Of a DNA stretch of 64,000 bases, positions 1 through 15,226 are shown in pieces. Each line of letters starts with the position of its first letter. Position 1 is the first letter of the stretch. The notes under the pieces were generated by a model that ran no database searches, was not told the DNA's origin, and worked only from the letters and a program-made list of their open reading frames with translations. The position numbers were made by a program, and so were the translations under genes. This DNA is from Lactifluus volemus (Eukaryota; Basidiomycota; Agaricomycetes; Russulales; Russulaceae), in assembly GCA_022376515.1 (NCBI GenBank), contig WTXI01000001.1, positions 744,001-808,000 on the forward strand. Reading direction: 5' to 3'.

Positions 1-3000
1 GCTGTCGGTGAGGCAGGAGAGCTCTTTGACGACGTCAGAACTTGTGGCGATGGAGGACGGGAGTATGGTGACGCATATTGCGCGAAATTGAGATTTGGAG
101 ATGGAGGGCGCGAGATACCCGGCTTTTCGAGGGAAAGGACCAGGGACGTGGGAGTATGCGGACCGCGGTGGGGAGAAGAGCGGCCATCCTCGACAGACGG
201 GAAGGCGATGCCTCCGGCCAAGTTCTTGAGAGCATTCGCAAAGGATGACGTACGCTTTAGAGTACTGCTCACTCCAGAAGATATAGTTCCCGTCATGGTG
301 TCACCGCGGGGGATACCAGGGCGATGGACATTCGGTGACGAAGGACGCGTCAAAGAAGTCGGTGACGATGTAAGGGAGGATCGGCGTGAGCGAGCCCCCG
401 CAGGCGTACGCTGTGGGGGAGATAGCTGGTGGAGTGTGTTAGACTCCAGCCGGGTGAACGGTGACTCGAGGAGAAGCGCCATGATATAATCAACGATCGT
501 CTGAGCGTTTGTTGCCACTTCGTGATACGGATCGACCGACAGCTCAAGAAGGACGGAAAAGATTGTGAAGAAAGACGACAAAATGACTCGGTTCTCCTCG
601 CGAACTTCCTCGTCCCCGAAGCCATCTAACCATTCTGAGATCGCTTGGCTAGTCACCTCTTCGTCCCGGGGTTCAGTATGAGCGCTGAGCCTCCATCTCC
701 TGTCTTCCTCCCAGTACACCCAGGCGCAAACAACGAAATGTCCCCGCCACTCCTTGACAAGGCAGCTGATGAGAACCAAAAGCTCCTTGCGTACCATAGG
801 GCTGGCGTCTTCTTTAATGGCTAATGCACTTCCCGTGACGACGGCAACTTCCATTCGAAAGTGAATGCGTTCCTCTAGATGATGCATGGTTCCCGTTCCT
901 CCCCCACCAGTCTTCGCCCCACTTGCTGAACCAGATGCACCCATGAAGGTCCCCAGGGCGAATAGTACTGCTGCACGGACCTCTGGCGAGTCGTCTGTTA
1001 AAAGGGATATGAATTTATCCTGAGTCCCGTTGTCCACGCCAAAGATCTTGATATCATCATTTCCATCCCACATTTGCCCGATACATAAAGCTGACCACTG
1101 TCGCAAAAGAAAGTCGCCTTCATCTAAGCGTTCGAAGCAAGAATGAAACACCTTCTCGCGCCAACAGGCATTCTGACCGTGTTGATAGTCACGTGCAATA
1201 GCTGCCAACACAAACGCGCACATGGCCTTATGTTCTGAACCATTAGGGATGGTAAGGTGTTGAGGATCATCATGTGCAGCAAGGATGTTGGCAAAGTATT
1301 TATAGCCCCCGTTACTGTAGAGGTCAACTTGGCAGGAGGGATCAACAGCAAGTATACGAGACCATATGAAAATCAGGACCGGCCGTAAATCTTGGCCACC
1401 GGCTTGCAGCAGTTTGGAGATATATGGGAAGATCCCAATGGCGAGAGCAAGGTGAACTGCCCAAGGTCCCAGATCGACGAATTGAGAAAGAAGGACGAGT
1501 GCCCTCAGACGATGAGGCTGAGATAGCAAGACCTGCAAGACGATGGGCAACTGCTCCGGCGGCTTCCGTGGTACCAGATGGTGGTCCTTCTTGGTTGGGC
1601 TTATAGCAGAACCCAGGCTTCCTGGTGCCTGGTCATCCTCGGTCTCCGGGATATCATTATTTTGGAGCGGTAATGATAAGGGACCGCGCTTTGTCAGCGC
1701 AGAGCCACCGCGGGAAATCCATACCTCGAATGCTGTCAACTGGTCTGCAAAGAAACGGCTAGGAATGTAGATATATGGCTTTTCTCCATGAGCCAACTTA
1801 TCTTGTCGTGGTGCCGCGGCTTGGGCCTGTGCCTGCCGTCGAGCCCTGATGGACGCGCTACCCATGGCCATGCCGAGCATGCTCGTGTCGGTATGCTTGA
1901 GCAACTCTGGGAGTTGACGCAAGCAGGAGTCTACAGCGAGATCCCATGCCGCCCATAATGGATGAGTGTTTGTCGGAGGCAAAGACGGGGACGTATGTGG
2001 TGTGCAGTGATAATTCTTCATAATGCGCTCAGCTAGAAGGAAGTTCCTGAAGAGGGAAGCAATAAGGAGGTCCGACCGGTAGAGTCGCGTAAAGAGTTCT
2101 CTTGAGAATGATGTCCACGCGATGGTGTCAGTGATAGCGTGAATATCCAGTTGAGCTCTCCGAGCGGAGTGCGCCTGTCCTTGAGGTCTCCAGGAAGTTG
2201 CATGACCATATCTGCCGTGATATTGTTTGGGAGTTGATTGTGCATGACGAAGTAACGCAAGGCAATATCAATGGGGGATGTGAGACACGAGGTGAAGAGA
2301 TCGGCTGGGAGCTCCGGGCAGGATGGCAGTTGCTCGTTTGCAGCGCATGCAGCGAGCTGTATTGATTCCGAAAAGGGTGGAGTAGCCTCTGGTCGACCGG
2401 AGTTGACATTCTCTCCATCTCGCCTTTGAGCGTAAATATTAAAATTCAGTAAGAGATTTCCGGCTGCCGAGCAATCCCATATGTAGACGCAAGGTGTACC
2501 AAGCCAGTGCTGCACTTCAGCCAAGGAAACCGGTATGTACTGAGTATAATTTCTGTTGAAGCACCATAGTTCGCCGCTGGCGGTTGGTTTAGGAACACCG
2601 TGGCCATTATAGTAGAAGAGGACAGTGTCTTCTTTAGCTTGCTTCCTCAGTGTGGCGCAGAAGCGACGCAGATCCTCGTAGGAAGGGTCTAAAATCGGCT
2701 TGTAAGATAGTTTTGGACTTAGGCCCTCAAATTGATGTTGCAAGTTTGTTCCGATGACTTCGAGGGCTTTGTGAGAAGGCATAGTATGTGGATCTACCCA
2801 GCACTCGAGTACCGCACACGGATTTGTCTTGACGATGTCTGGTGGATCAACGTCTATGTTCAGACATAGGACCAAAGCAGCATTAGCAGTTTTAAGCTTT
2901 CCGGGGGAGGACCTCCAGGGAGACATTTTGGGCGCCCAAGGTGGAGGCGGGGTATGGTTTCCGCAGGTTAGGTGACGTTTTGCGGACCAATAAGGAATGA

Positions 3001-3290
3001 TAGGAATCGGATCAGGAGCAGTGGCTACTGAGCCATTTGCTCTCCCGTCGAGCTCTGAGCTGCCGGCACGACAATTATCTGGGTTTGTCTGCACTGATGA
3101 TGGTTCCGATGGCGTGGTAAAGAAGTGCCTGCCCCCGCGTTCTGTGTCAGTGTCGGAACCAGTACTCTGTCTGTAAGGGGGATCTGGGACACCACTGACA
3201 CCTGAGCATAGGGAAAGGCCATGAACGGTGAGTATTCAGCTAAAGGGCAGACGTACTATTCATGTGTCCATTCTGTCGGGTGGTGTGCAT
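1..3290 (-). CDS. KOG1: TORC1 subunit Kog1/Raptor, C-terminus beyond the window
   Basis: Scaffold of TOR complex 1, presenting substrates to the TOR kinase at the vacuole membrane. The Raptor N-terminal caspase-like domain is clear: LCLNIDVDPPDIVK, NGHGVPKPTASGELW, the WDCSAAG block and QDRRTPLGELNWIF-type sequence. HEAT-like helices follow, and the frame stays open to base 1, so the C-terminal WD40 part lies outside. I chose the ATG at 3288-3290: its 34-nt exon (3257-3290) splices with a GTACGT donor and CTCAG acceptor (intron 3202-3256) into the conserved frame. The ATG at 3222 reads a wrong frame. Near 2138 the frame breaks after the NWIF block and is restored by one added C on the plus strand. 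Divergent from the p150 dynactin gene. Family call firm; exon details inferred. Confidence 0.93.
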
Positions 3291-3503
3291 GGGTTCAAAT
3301 GAGGATAGGCACAGAGACTTGAGCAAGTAACGTTGGTAACGGGAATGGTGTTCTGTTATGATGACCAAAGGGGGTCCTTGAGGGAAGTTGCAGGGATGGC
3401 ACGCTGCGTCGGATCTAGCTGGGAGATGGGAATGGATGCACGTGCTTTACCGCGACTAGGTTCGACTCATTCTTACTAGACACCACTTATTCGGCTCAAC
3501 TGG
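3291..3503. promoter_or_regulatory. Shared divergent promoter of KOG1 and p150 dynactin
   Basis: This 213-bp spacer separates two start codons on opposite strands, so both promoters must lie here. It contains one CACGTG E-box at 3439-3444, a possible bHLH site. I see no clear TATA box. Its role in either gene is inference. Confidence 0.4.
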
Positions 3504-6500
3504 ATGGCCACAGCCTCTACTGATATCCTATTGGTTCTACTGTTGAAATATCACTGGGCCGCGGTATCGTTCGCTTTTGTGGTACGACCTCCTTCTCTAC
3601 CGGTAAATGGGTTGGCATCGAACTTTTCGAGCCTGTCGGAAAGAACGATGGCTCTGTTCAGGGCGTCGCCTACTTCTCCTGTCAAATGAATTATGGTGTC
3701 TTCGTGAAGGCAAGTCAAATTCGGGCCTTCCAAGCTCCTGATCTCTTACCGGCGAGAACGTGAGCCTTACATTTCTCTACGTTGTGAATACTGTAATATT
3801 AACTGTTAGCCATAGCCAAGCTCTCAGCCAACAGCCCGACAGAGCCTCGGTCACTCAAGACCGCCCAGTACCAGTCTTTCACGCGTGCCATCCTCACGTT
3901 CTATCCCGCCTCCTTCCCCCCGCGCATCGAGTCCCCACAAGCCTACCCCAATTCAAGTCTACGTGGTAGTGCCAGACTCGCCCCTCCCTCTCCTACTAAG
4001 CGTAGTCCGATCCCTGGTACTCATCAGCAAACTGCTCTGAAGAAAAGCGGTTTGGCAACTGGGCGCGTCTCCATGCAGGAAAGCAGTCTGCCCGCCGGTG
4101 GTTCAGCTGGCCCTTCCCGCGATGACCCCCCCGATCCGACCCTTCATATCCGGACGTTGCCCTTCAGGCAAGTCTCTTCACCTGCACAACCACAAGATCG
4201 TTCGTTGCCAAGTTCAGCACAAACCCCTACCAGCGTACCTACTTCCACCTTAACCTCCCCTCCTCCGCCAACATATTCAGAACCAAAGGAGCCAGTGAGA
4301 GAGCCTCCCAATCTCGGCAATGAGCCAACTGCAAGACTAGGCGTGAATGACGAGGAACTACAGACATTTCGAGCCAAGATCCGTATTCTAGAGATCAAAC
4401 GTGCTGATGATGCCCGACATATCCAAGAACTCGAGACTAAACTCAACGAAGCCGAGTCTTTTGTTGCTCTCCGACCCAAGCTTCAAGCCAAGCTCATGCA
4501 GATGCAGACGGAACTCATTGATACGCGCCGAGAACTGGCAGATGCACGGCAACTTTCTGAACTTTCCGAATCACGAAATTTAGATACGTTAGAGCAACTG
4601 GAAATAACGATGTTGGACAAGGAAGTTGCGGAGGAACGCGCGGAGGCTGCTGAAGCCGAGCTTGAGGAGATGAAGGAGAAGCTGGCTGTGGTGGAAGTTG
4701 AACTAGAAGTCATAAAGGAGGGTGCTTGTGAGTGTGCCGTAGTCTGTTTTATAAGTGAAATTGACTTGTGTAAAGCAGGAGAAGGAGGCAACTCCAATGT
4801 GGCCGGCTCTTTAGCTTATATCCAGTTAGAGAAACAGAATACTCGCTTGAAGGAAGCTCTAGTCCGGTGGGTGTTTTCATGGCCTATCACCGACCCATGA
4901 TCTCACCTTTCTGTTCAGCCTTCGCGATTTGAGTCAAGAGACTGAGCAAGAACAGCGCAGGCGAATCACCGAGATGGAAAAGGATGTAATGAGTGTCGAG
5001 GACTTGTCAGGTAAGAGCATCATAATATTATCCTTGTACCACTTGTCAACGTCCATCGAGCGCAACTCGAGTCGACCCTTATCAAACTCGCGAATGCGGA
5101 TACGCAGATTGAGGATCTCAAAATCCAGCTTGATAATGCCCTTGGTGCAGAGGAAATGGTTTTCCAGCTCACCGAAAGAAATCTCATGCTCGGAGAGGTA
5201 ATGACTGTTGTGAAGGCGGGAGAAAGTTGTTGTTCTTATGCACTAGCGCACAGAAAATCGAGGAAATGCGGGTTACCATTGAAGACCTCGAAGCCCTCAA
5301 GGAACTCGGCGAGGAGCTGGAGGAGAACCACATTGAGACCGAGAAGACGATGCAGGATGAGATCAGTACGTGTTCTTCCATTCGTAGAATTGGACGTGAC
5401 AAATACGATTGCCGTGGCCTAGACGAGAAAGACGTTCAGTTAGCAGAGCGGCAACAAAGAATCGAATCATTAGAGGAAGTCTGTCAAGATATGGAGCGAA
5501 CTATCAGCCGGTTCCGAGAGCTTGTCATACAACTAGAAAGGTTGGCGACATCGGGTTTCGAGGTTTGGCGCATTAACTGAAGTGAACGGTGTAGTGAACT
5601 CGAGACGCTTCGCTCGGAGACGCAGAATGCGCAAAACGAATCGGCGGCGGCGGTCTCACAAACTGCCGCTATTATGTCATTGAACCTCAAATTGCAATCG
5701 ACGGCTGCCAGGAACCAGGCAAGGAACATTGATCACGAACTTAGGAGGATCGAAGCATATGAATGCAAGGAGATGCTCAATATTGTCAGGTAAGATCAAA
5801 CATGCTTGCAAATCCATTATTTGTTGACGGTAAACCACGTACCACAGCCGTATCTTCCGCCAATCTATGTCGAGACGGACACTGATGCAACAAGATGCTA
5901 CCTGTTTTTCCAAAACATGGCCGCCAAGACTGATCTTATAAATATGATCACCGGTCACGCCCACAGCTTACCTGAATCATTGAATGGTTCAGTTTCTGAA
6001 ACCCTAGTTGGCGTCTGCGAGGTAGTACTCGTATTGTTTATATCAATCAGATTATGGTCGTTGATTATGTTCTAGATGAGAGGTGCAATTGCGGTTCTCT
6101 CGACACTTTGCAAACGTTTCGCGGCCGTCCTTCGCTGTTGCGATGTAGAATCCTTCCTAAATATCGGTAGGCTTTTCCAGGAGATCGCGCCATTGGAAAA
6201 GCGAATCGATATGCATATCGACCTTTTGCGACGTGATGAGTTCAGAGAAATGGAGTGCACGAGTGACATCAACAAGTATATTCCCGATTCTTCCTCTTAT
6301 AGTCGTACTTCGTTAACCGGTCCTCACAGGATTCAAGCACAATTCAGCCACTTGGCGGAGACATACTTCAAAGACTTCGATTTCGACCTTGGCGAGCGGG
6401 AACTTGGTCTTGCGCTATCGTTAGATCACGACTTGGACGTATATGCATCCTCTATGGGACTTACCAAGACTGCTGTCGAAGCCACTCTGAATGACGAAGG

Positions 6501-8120
6501 TGAGTCGGTTTTTGGGTGACCGTTTCCATGCTGACACACGATGATACTAGATGTCACTCATGATCTCGGTGGTTCGGACCCTGAGAAGAGCTTCTTGGAG
6601 CCGATCCAGAAATCACTTGACCAATGCAAGAGTGCCAAAGTGGCGGCAAGGCATGTCAGTCCTCCGCGTCGAAAAGTTAGCCACTGATCGATGTGTTCAG
6701 GAAATTGGTGAAACGGCTGGAGGAACTTGCCCACGAATCGTCGGCATTGAAGTCACATCTTGTTCCACAACTTGAGGCGCTCTGCAGTGTAGTCTCTGAG
6801 ATGGTTAACTTTGGAATTCAGGCACGTGGACTCCCACTCAATGCCTCTGAGAGCTGACATTCTTTCCAGCTTGCCCAACAAACGATGCCTCATATCGATG
6901 AAGTGCGCGCTTCCAAGTCTTCTTTCCAACTCAGCAAGGTGTTATCGTTCGTCAATAACATTGCCTCATCGACAGTGGCAAAGATCAGCAAGAACGCTGG
7001 ATCTTCATGGTCAGCCCTCAGCAACGCCATTTCCGAACTCTCCGCCCAAACAAACGCACTATTCCCCAAGACCACGGATCTTGAAAACGTCGTAAAAAGT
7101 GTGTACGAGATTCGCCTCTTGAGACTTACATCTGATTCCAGATGCAGTCACTGGGACGGCCCCATGGATAGTTCGTGTTGAGGAGGTGAAAACGGCCATG
7201 ACCGTCAACGTAGAGGCCGAACGAAGAGTCGCGCAACTGAATGAGGAGATGCAGGGACTTGTGCGCACATTAAAAGTCAAGGATCAAAATATCCAGGAGA
7301 CTTCTGTCAAGATAGAGTTGATGGAGCGCCGGATGGAAGCGGTCAAGAAGCAAGCGGAGGCTGTGACCGAACTCGAGACGCTGCTGGGAAAAGCCCAGAA
7401 GCAGGAGAAATATTATGTGGAGGCCATGGAGCAGCTTCAGACAGAGTTTGATGTTCTAGCGAAAGAAAACAGCAAGCTGAAAGCGGCTTCAAATGCCTCC
7501 GAAAAAGAAGGTGAGGATGATGAGATTCCGTTGAGGCTCACAAGCTCACCATATTATTAGCTGCTGGGGCAACCACCACACAATCACAAATCGTCCTACC
7601 CGTAGACGGCAATTTAGAGACAACTCATCTCCTAGAACAGGTGTGTTTCTATTCTATTCGTTCATATCCTGGATTCAACTCGTAGCAGCTCGAAAACTTC
7701 AGGGGTGCCGTTCGTTTCTTGCGGATGGAAAACTCTTACTTGAAAGGTAACGACCTGATGCGAGAACTTGGTGAACTGCCCCCGCTTCCGGTGCCTAGCC
7801 CTCGAGACTCGACGCCACCGCTGGACGCGTCTGGACTCTCTGACACGGACGAGTCTGATACGGAGTCCAGTGACAGAGTGCCCTCCGTTCGTTCATTAAC
7901 GACAGAGACCAAGTCGTTATACAGGGAGGTCATCAAATTTTCATCAACGCCGCGCGTAGTAGACCTTTCCGCGACAAAGACTAGTGATGGCAGTACGAAA
8001 GCGTGGGTTCCAAAAAAGAAGACTCCAACGTACCAAGTTTGGGAGCGGAAAGCTCAAGCAGAGCGCCTGAATCGTAGAGTACAAGGATTGCTGGAACGGA
8101 CCAATTCGATTATTATGTAA
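3504..8120 (+). CDS. NIP100: Dynactin subunit p150-Glued
   Basis: Largest dynactin subunit, linking dynein to microtubules and cargo. The N-terminus is a CAP-Gly domain (GRGIVRFCG, GKWVGIELFEP, the GKNDGSVQG signature, YFSCQMNYGVFV). A Ser/Pro-rich basic linker follows (about 3810-4100), then long coiled coils, the conserved dynactin core (YLPPIYVETDTDA, TDLINMITG), a second coiled coil and a short acidic tail ending FERTNSIIM-like at 8120. At least a dozen introns of about 50 nt are inferred. The N-terminal frame is broken three times, at C runs 3527-3528, 3864-3866 and 3946-3949. One extra C at each joins ATG 3504, the CAP-Gly domain and the linker into one frame. I read this as sequence error, not a pseudogene, because everything else is intact. 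Expected length is about 1,200 residues. Confidence 0.93.
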
Positions 8121-8296
8121 TATTATCAGATACCTAGAATGGCCGATATTGCCGATAGTCGGAGATTTAAAAAGAGACGAGTAGCGGGATGTGTAAAAGG
8201 GACGCGCCACCGCTTTGCCGTACGCCCGCCACAGCAACCGTTTCGCCAGCCACATCTAAACGCGCCCCCGGGGTCTTATTCAAAAGTTAGTTTCTC

Positions 8297-9905
8297 ATGG
8301 TCAGGACCCAGCCTAAACCAACGGTGAGCTCTCGCTCCCGCAACAACCGAACTCTTCCCTATGTCTTGGCATATCAGTTGACATCATTTATGCGTACATT
8401 CGTTAGCCTGAAGAGAAGAAAGAAACTCAGAAGAAGAAATCATTTAAGAAGGCCGAGACTGGTATATGGCCTTGCAAAATAAACGGTTGCAATAAGGAAT
8501 TCGCGCGCGAAGCTGACCTGAAGCGGCACCAGAGAACCACCAAATTGCATTCTCAACCAGCATTGTACGTGATTGTATCGCAGCTGCGTGCCCTAGACTA
8601 ACCTTTGAACAAGCGCGTGTCCCCAATGTGAGGCCACTTTCACACGGGTCAGTCTGACCAACGATCCAGTAATTGAAACACTTTGATTGACACTTCCCAT
8701 CGCCAGACCGACGCTCTCAGACGTCACCAAAAGTCGCGGTGAGCCTCACTCAGTGAGTTCTGCCTCACAGTTCTAACGCGCCCATGAAAGTCACAATGGC
8801 GTCATTATCGAACCAGACAGGACAACGGCACAATCTGTAGGTGGCGGGGATGTAGGGGAAACGTCTCGGAGTCGCAGCGGAACGCCGGGACCCAAGAATA
8901 AGGCTCACCCCCCTCCCGCAATGGCCCCACCACCAGGAGCCCTTCCAGGGTATTATCGCCAGCAGGGAATCAACGCAGGTGACATCTTCACACGGCTCTT
9001 CACTTGGCACCAGACTCACGTTTCCCGCAGAATTTGTCGTTTTCGTTCCACCCCGAACGCAAGGCGTAATTATTGACCCCAACTATCCTGTCGCCCATCC
9101 CACATCTGCCGCACGCCTAGCTCAGCCAGCATGGGGACCGCCCCCGTGGGCTGATGGTGCACATCCTGTTCCTCCTTACCCTATTCCGGGGCCACCACCG
9201 CCTGGTTATTATGCCCCTTACTACCACCCAGGAATGCCACCTCCGTTACCCATTGCGAATACCCAGCTTCACCCGAATGCCCCGGGCAACCCATATGCTC
9301 CTACAGGTAGTTCTCCTGGTACTTGTGCACCCTCAGACGGCGAACCGGAGAGCCCTGTCAGCCCAAAACGCTCTCAAGAACAAGAGCCGCCCTGCCATCC
9401 GGAGCAATCAAGGTCACGTGCACCCCCAGAATCCACTGTTCCTGTCATCGATCCCTCTCTCGAAACTTCAGAGACACATTCCAACAGCAAGTCACCAGTT
9501 TCGTTTGCCATCACGTCGGCAGCCGTGCAGGCAGTTCTAGATGAAACACGGCGTATCGCACAGCAGCAAGTCGACGGCGCTCCGGAATCAAGAGAGCCGT
9601 CACCCCATACCTACATTTTCTCCGAGAGCGCACCAGCAGAGGTAACTAAACCCGCGGATTCGAGCGTCTCACCTGGTCCCCCCACTGACAGAAACCCTCC
9701 CTCCACTATGTTCACCGAAGATGGTGAGACGATGTTACATCCTGGTGAGTAGACGAATCTCCCTCGTGTCTCACGGGGCACTCACACACTTGTCTTCTAG
9801 CGGAGCTCCTGACACAGGTTCGTAATAGCCATCCCTTCTACTGTTATTCTAAATGTGCTGCCATAGGAATCCCTTGCTTCACCTCCTCCCGCAGAGGATG
9901 TTTGA
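8297..9905 (+). CDS. C2H2 zinc-finger protein with proline-rich tail
   Basis: Probable DNA-binding regulator; target unknown. A short first exon (MVRTQPKPT) splices to a Lys-rich stretch, then two tandem C2H2 fingers. The first reads CKINGCNKEF...LKRHQRTTKLH. The second, CPQCEATFTRTDALRRHQKSRH, is split over three small exons (8620-8800). After the fingers the protein is disordered, with a Pro/Tyr-rich segment (YYAPYYHPGMPPP near 9200) and a Ser/Pro-rich stretch. Two small final exons end EDV at 9903-9905. The ATG at 8297 is followed directly by a good donor, and this exon pairs in frame with the finger exons. Tandem with the dynactin gene, 176 bp downstream of it. Two-finger proteins of this type are common in basidiomycetes; no specific orthologue recognised. 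Confidence 0.8.
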
Positions 9906-10149
9906 GTATGTTTATACAGCAACTACTGGTCGCATGTCATACCATTCGTTCTTTTGTTCCTTCTGTCCCATTTCTAATCGTCACACCGGCAAAACCTCAG
10001 TTATGATATAGATTCCCCTTGAGGTATTTAACTTTGTATTACAGTCAGAGGAAAACTTAATGCGGGAGGATAATTACATGTATTGTATATGATGCAGCTA
10101 TTGCCAGTGACCACTGTTGAGAGCGGATGGGGGCTGCAACCTTATGTAT

Positions 10150-11479
10150 TTACAAAATTGCCACCTTGGGCCAAAGATACTGGGGCCCGACCTATAATCT
10201 TTCGGTCAGAACTCGCAGAGATAAGCAGGGAGAGTGCTTACCAGTTGAACGCACATGGCCCCTAATTTATGTCCCGCAAGGATGGCCTCTTCTACAGATC
10301 TACCAGAAACGAGCGCGCCCAGGAAACCGCCAGCAAATGCATCTCCGGCACCGTTGGTGTCGACAATTTGACCTTCCTCCAGGCGGCTGACGGGGAAGAT
10401 CTGGGGTTTGTCCGGATCTGTTGCAGTGACGAGAATCGTGGAATCGGCGCCTTGGGTGATGACGACTGTGCGCGGCCGCGAAGCGTTTGACTTGGGAAGG
10501 GTTGCGATAGACTTCGCGATGGCTGGGATATCATCCTTATTCGATAAACCAGCGGCGCTCGCCCAGGCTGCAGCCTCGCTCTCGTTACCAATAACGATGT
10601 CACAATAAGGGAAGACTTGTTCGAGTTGCACCTTGAAGAATTGCGCGATGAAAGGAGCAGAGAGATTGAGAGCGAATACCTATGGATGGCATGAACACCC
10701 ATGCGGTAATGTGCGTGTTACCGCAAGGTAAATCGAAATGCACCTTTCCGTTGTCTGAGGCTTTTTTTGAGACCTCAAGGGCAGATTCTAAACCATGGGT
10801 GAGGAAATAGCCTTCAACGTAGAAAATTTTGCGTTGTCGATTAGGCGCGCTACTTGAGGAGTAGACAAGTGCGCCTTGTTGAATTTTTCGGCTGCGCGGA
10901 GAGTGGTGACGAGAGACCTTTCGAGGGATGATCAGCAAGAGAGTAAGGCGTGAGCTAGATGAGGATGGGGTACCTGTGATGACCAGTGATGACGACAGCA
11001 CACGCACCCGTCTGTGCGCCCTTCTCGACAAGATAAGCCTCGGCGAGGCCTTCCCGTTTGTTTGCTGCCCTGAGTTGTTCAGCGAGATCATCGCCACCCA
11101 CGCAACCGGTATAGACAACTGAATCCGGGGGCAGGACATACTGGGAGTTATTAATGCAAGGAATAGGAGCGAAGGAATGAAATAGACATACGGCTGCACC
11201 ACGGGCGGCATTTTGTGCTGCACCACCAGCCACGTAGACGACCTTATGCTCCTTGACAATCTCATCGTAACTTTTAAAAAAAAAAAAAAGCAAAAGTTAA
11301 GGGATGTGTCAATTTTGCGATAAGATAAATGATATCCACATGGGGAGACGTTTGTCGTCTGCGAGGATAGCATCATTTGCATTGAGATTGTATTTTTTTA
11401 AAAGTTCCTCTCCGTTTGTGACTTGAATGTCCAGGAGAGGATTTCCCATACAAAAGAGGGCGTATGATGGCTCAGACAT
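10150..11479 (-). CDS. ADO1: Adenosine kinase
   Basis: PfkB-family sugar kinase converting adenosine and ATP to AMP and ADP, which keeps the methyl cycle running by clearing adenosine. Visible blocks: MGNPLLDIQV at the N-terminus, VAGGAAQNAARGA, YTGCVGGDD, EGYFLTHG, IVIGNESEA and the catalytic DTNGAGDAFAGGF. The last exon (10150-10192) gives the usual C-terminal VGPQYLWPKVAIL. Five or more introns are needed; the first acceptor is preceded by a 14-T tract on the coding strand (11276-11289). One frame break lies at 10831 and is cured by one G on the plus strand (AsnAla before KIFYVEGYF). It diverges from the malic enzyme gene. Length is normal for the family, about 345 residues. Confidence 0.93.
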
Positions 11480-11614
11480 TTTCGACTGGTGCTGTAGAGA
11501 AAGGGGTAAAAGGTCGGATAGAACCGTGAGAACCAAGGCGGGTGGTGGGCCATGACATGACCTCAATGTCATGTACAACAGGATGCAACCCTGCTATCCT
11601 CTCCTCCCCCGAAC
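11480..11614. promoter_or_regulatory. Divergent promoter of adenosine kinase and malic enzyme, with an inverted repeat
   Basis: These 135 bp lie between two divergent start codons. They hold a perfect 8-bp inverted repeat: CATGACAT at 11551-11558 and ATGTCATG at 11566-11573, 7 nt apart. The geometry suits a dimeric DNA-binding protein or a small hairpin in a leader. No known factor is assigned. Confidence 0.4.
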
Positions 11615-13795
<2,181 letters not shown>

Positions 13796-13919
13796 GGAAG
13801 ATCATATGTTACCGTAGCTACCTTTTTGTTAGCCTGATTACTAATATGTTTCGGAAATGGCCGCGTGTTTAGGATGTGGCTCGCGAGCACTCTACTGTAC
13901 CGCTTGCCGTCCGCCTCCA

Positions 13920-15046
13920 ATGTCTGACATCAAACCAGCACCAACAGTTATAGATACAGAATCTTCTAACGAAATACCAATTCCTGTTGACGATGTTGAA
14001 TCACCGACATCTAAACCTGAATATGCTTCAGAGACGCTCTACATTCAAAATCTGAACGAGAAGATCAGGATCGATGGTTCGTCCCTTGAAACTTTCTCTG
14101 TGCACGTGCTGACTTCTTTTTTCAGTTCTCAAAGCATCTTTGCGCGGTCTTTTCAAGTCCTACGGGGAAGTACTCGATGTGGTCGCGCACAACAACCTTC
14201 GAATGCGCGGACAAGCATTCGTCTCATTTGAATCCGCGGATGTCGCCAAAAAGGCCCTGAAAGAGGTCAAAGGATTCCCTTTGTATTCTAAGCCAATGGT
14301 GCGTACACTGTCTCGTGTTTTTATGCTTGGATTTACTTTGAAACACGCGTTTCCAGCAAATCTCGTTTGCAAAAACTCGCTCAGACGCGGTTGTGAGACG
14401 GCTCGACGCGGAACACTACGAGGAACATAAACAACGAAGATTGCAACACAAGAGTGCGTATTGGTCGCCTGAATTCATCTTGCTCGCTTCACGCACATCA
14501 CTTCTTCGTGCAGAGACTACCCGATATACTAACCCCCTTAAGCAAAAGTTCCGCGCGAAGCGTCTGGCCACAGAAAGTGGGTTCTACATTCCTCTTCATA
14601 CTATGCTTTCCCTATACTTATGGCGTTCATTCGATCATAGCCGACGGCCCCGCAGTCGCCGCTCCTAGACGGCCCGCAGTCCAGATGCCCGACGAGTATT
14701 TACCTCCAAACAAAATTCTGTTCTTGCAAAATTTGCCCGAGAGTGTCAGCAAGGACCAGCTCATGGCTCTCTTTTCCCAGTGAATATGACATCATTTCCG
14801 TTCTTCCTTTCTGTTCGTACTAACATCACGCTAGGTATCCCAACTTGCACGAAGTTCGTCTCATTGCCAACAAGAAAGACATTGCTTTCGTCGAGTATAT
14901 GGATGAAGGTAGCGCGACCGTCGCAAAGGACGCATTACACAACTACAAACTTGATGGCGAAAACAAGATCAAGGTATGACCCCCGATCGGTAATATCCAC
15001 CTTGCTGACGTTAATTCCCATTTAGATCACGTTTGCAAGGAAGTAA
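13920..15046 (+). CDS. U1A/U2B''-type spliceosomal RRM protein
   Basis: Small nuclear ribonucleoprotein A-type protein with two RRMs, binding U1 and/or U2 snRNA stem-loops. RRM1 shows RNP2 LYIQNL and RNP1 RGQAFVSF, followed by the typical basic linker (AVVRRLDAEHYEEHKQRR). After an Ala/Pro-rich linker, RRM2 has RNP2 ILFLQNL and RNP1 DIAFVEYM and ends ITFARK at 15046. Five introns of 50-110 nt. I chose the ATG at 13920 (MSDIKPAP) over an in-frame ATG at 13857, whose Cys-rich extension is not typical of the family. One gene probably serves both U1A and U2B'' roles, as in other organisms with a single member; that part is inference. Confidence 0.9.
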
Positions 15047-15226
15047 ATGCTGCTCTAGACAGGACTGTTATGCCAGCATGTGAGGAGGCCTTTACTGTAC
15101 CATGTATTTCCCCGTTCTTACTTGAACGCTTAAATCTTCACTATGACTTGCTAAGTTAAGCTACTCTGGGATAATCATCTGAAGCGTGGCCTCAGGACAA
15201 ATTGCTATGGCGAAAGTTGTGCGAAA

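Noticed and set aside
3504..3969. p150 dynactin N-terminus as a pseudogene because of three frame breaks
   Set aside because: All three breaks are single missing bases in C runs, the domain residues are intact, and unrelated genes in the window show the same pattern.
11276..11289. 14-A run as a retro-copy or poly(A) insertion mark
   Set aside because: On the coding strand it is the polypyrimidine tract directly before an adenosine kinase splice acceptor, and there are no target-site duplications.
13857..13919. Upstream in-frame ATG for the U1A-type protein
   Set aside because: It would add a Cys-rich extension not known in the family; the MSDIK start at 13920 fits better.
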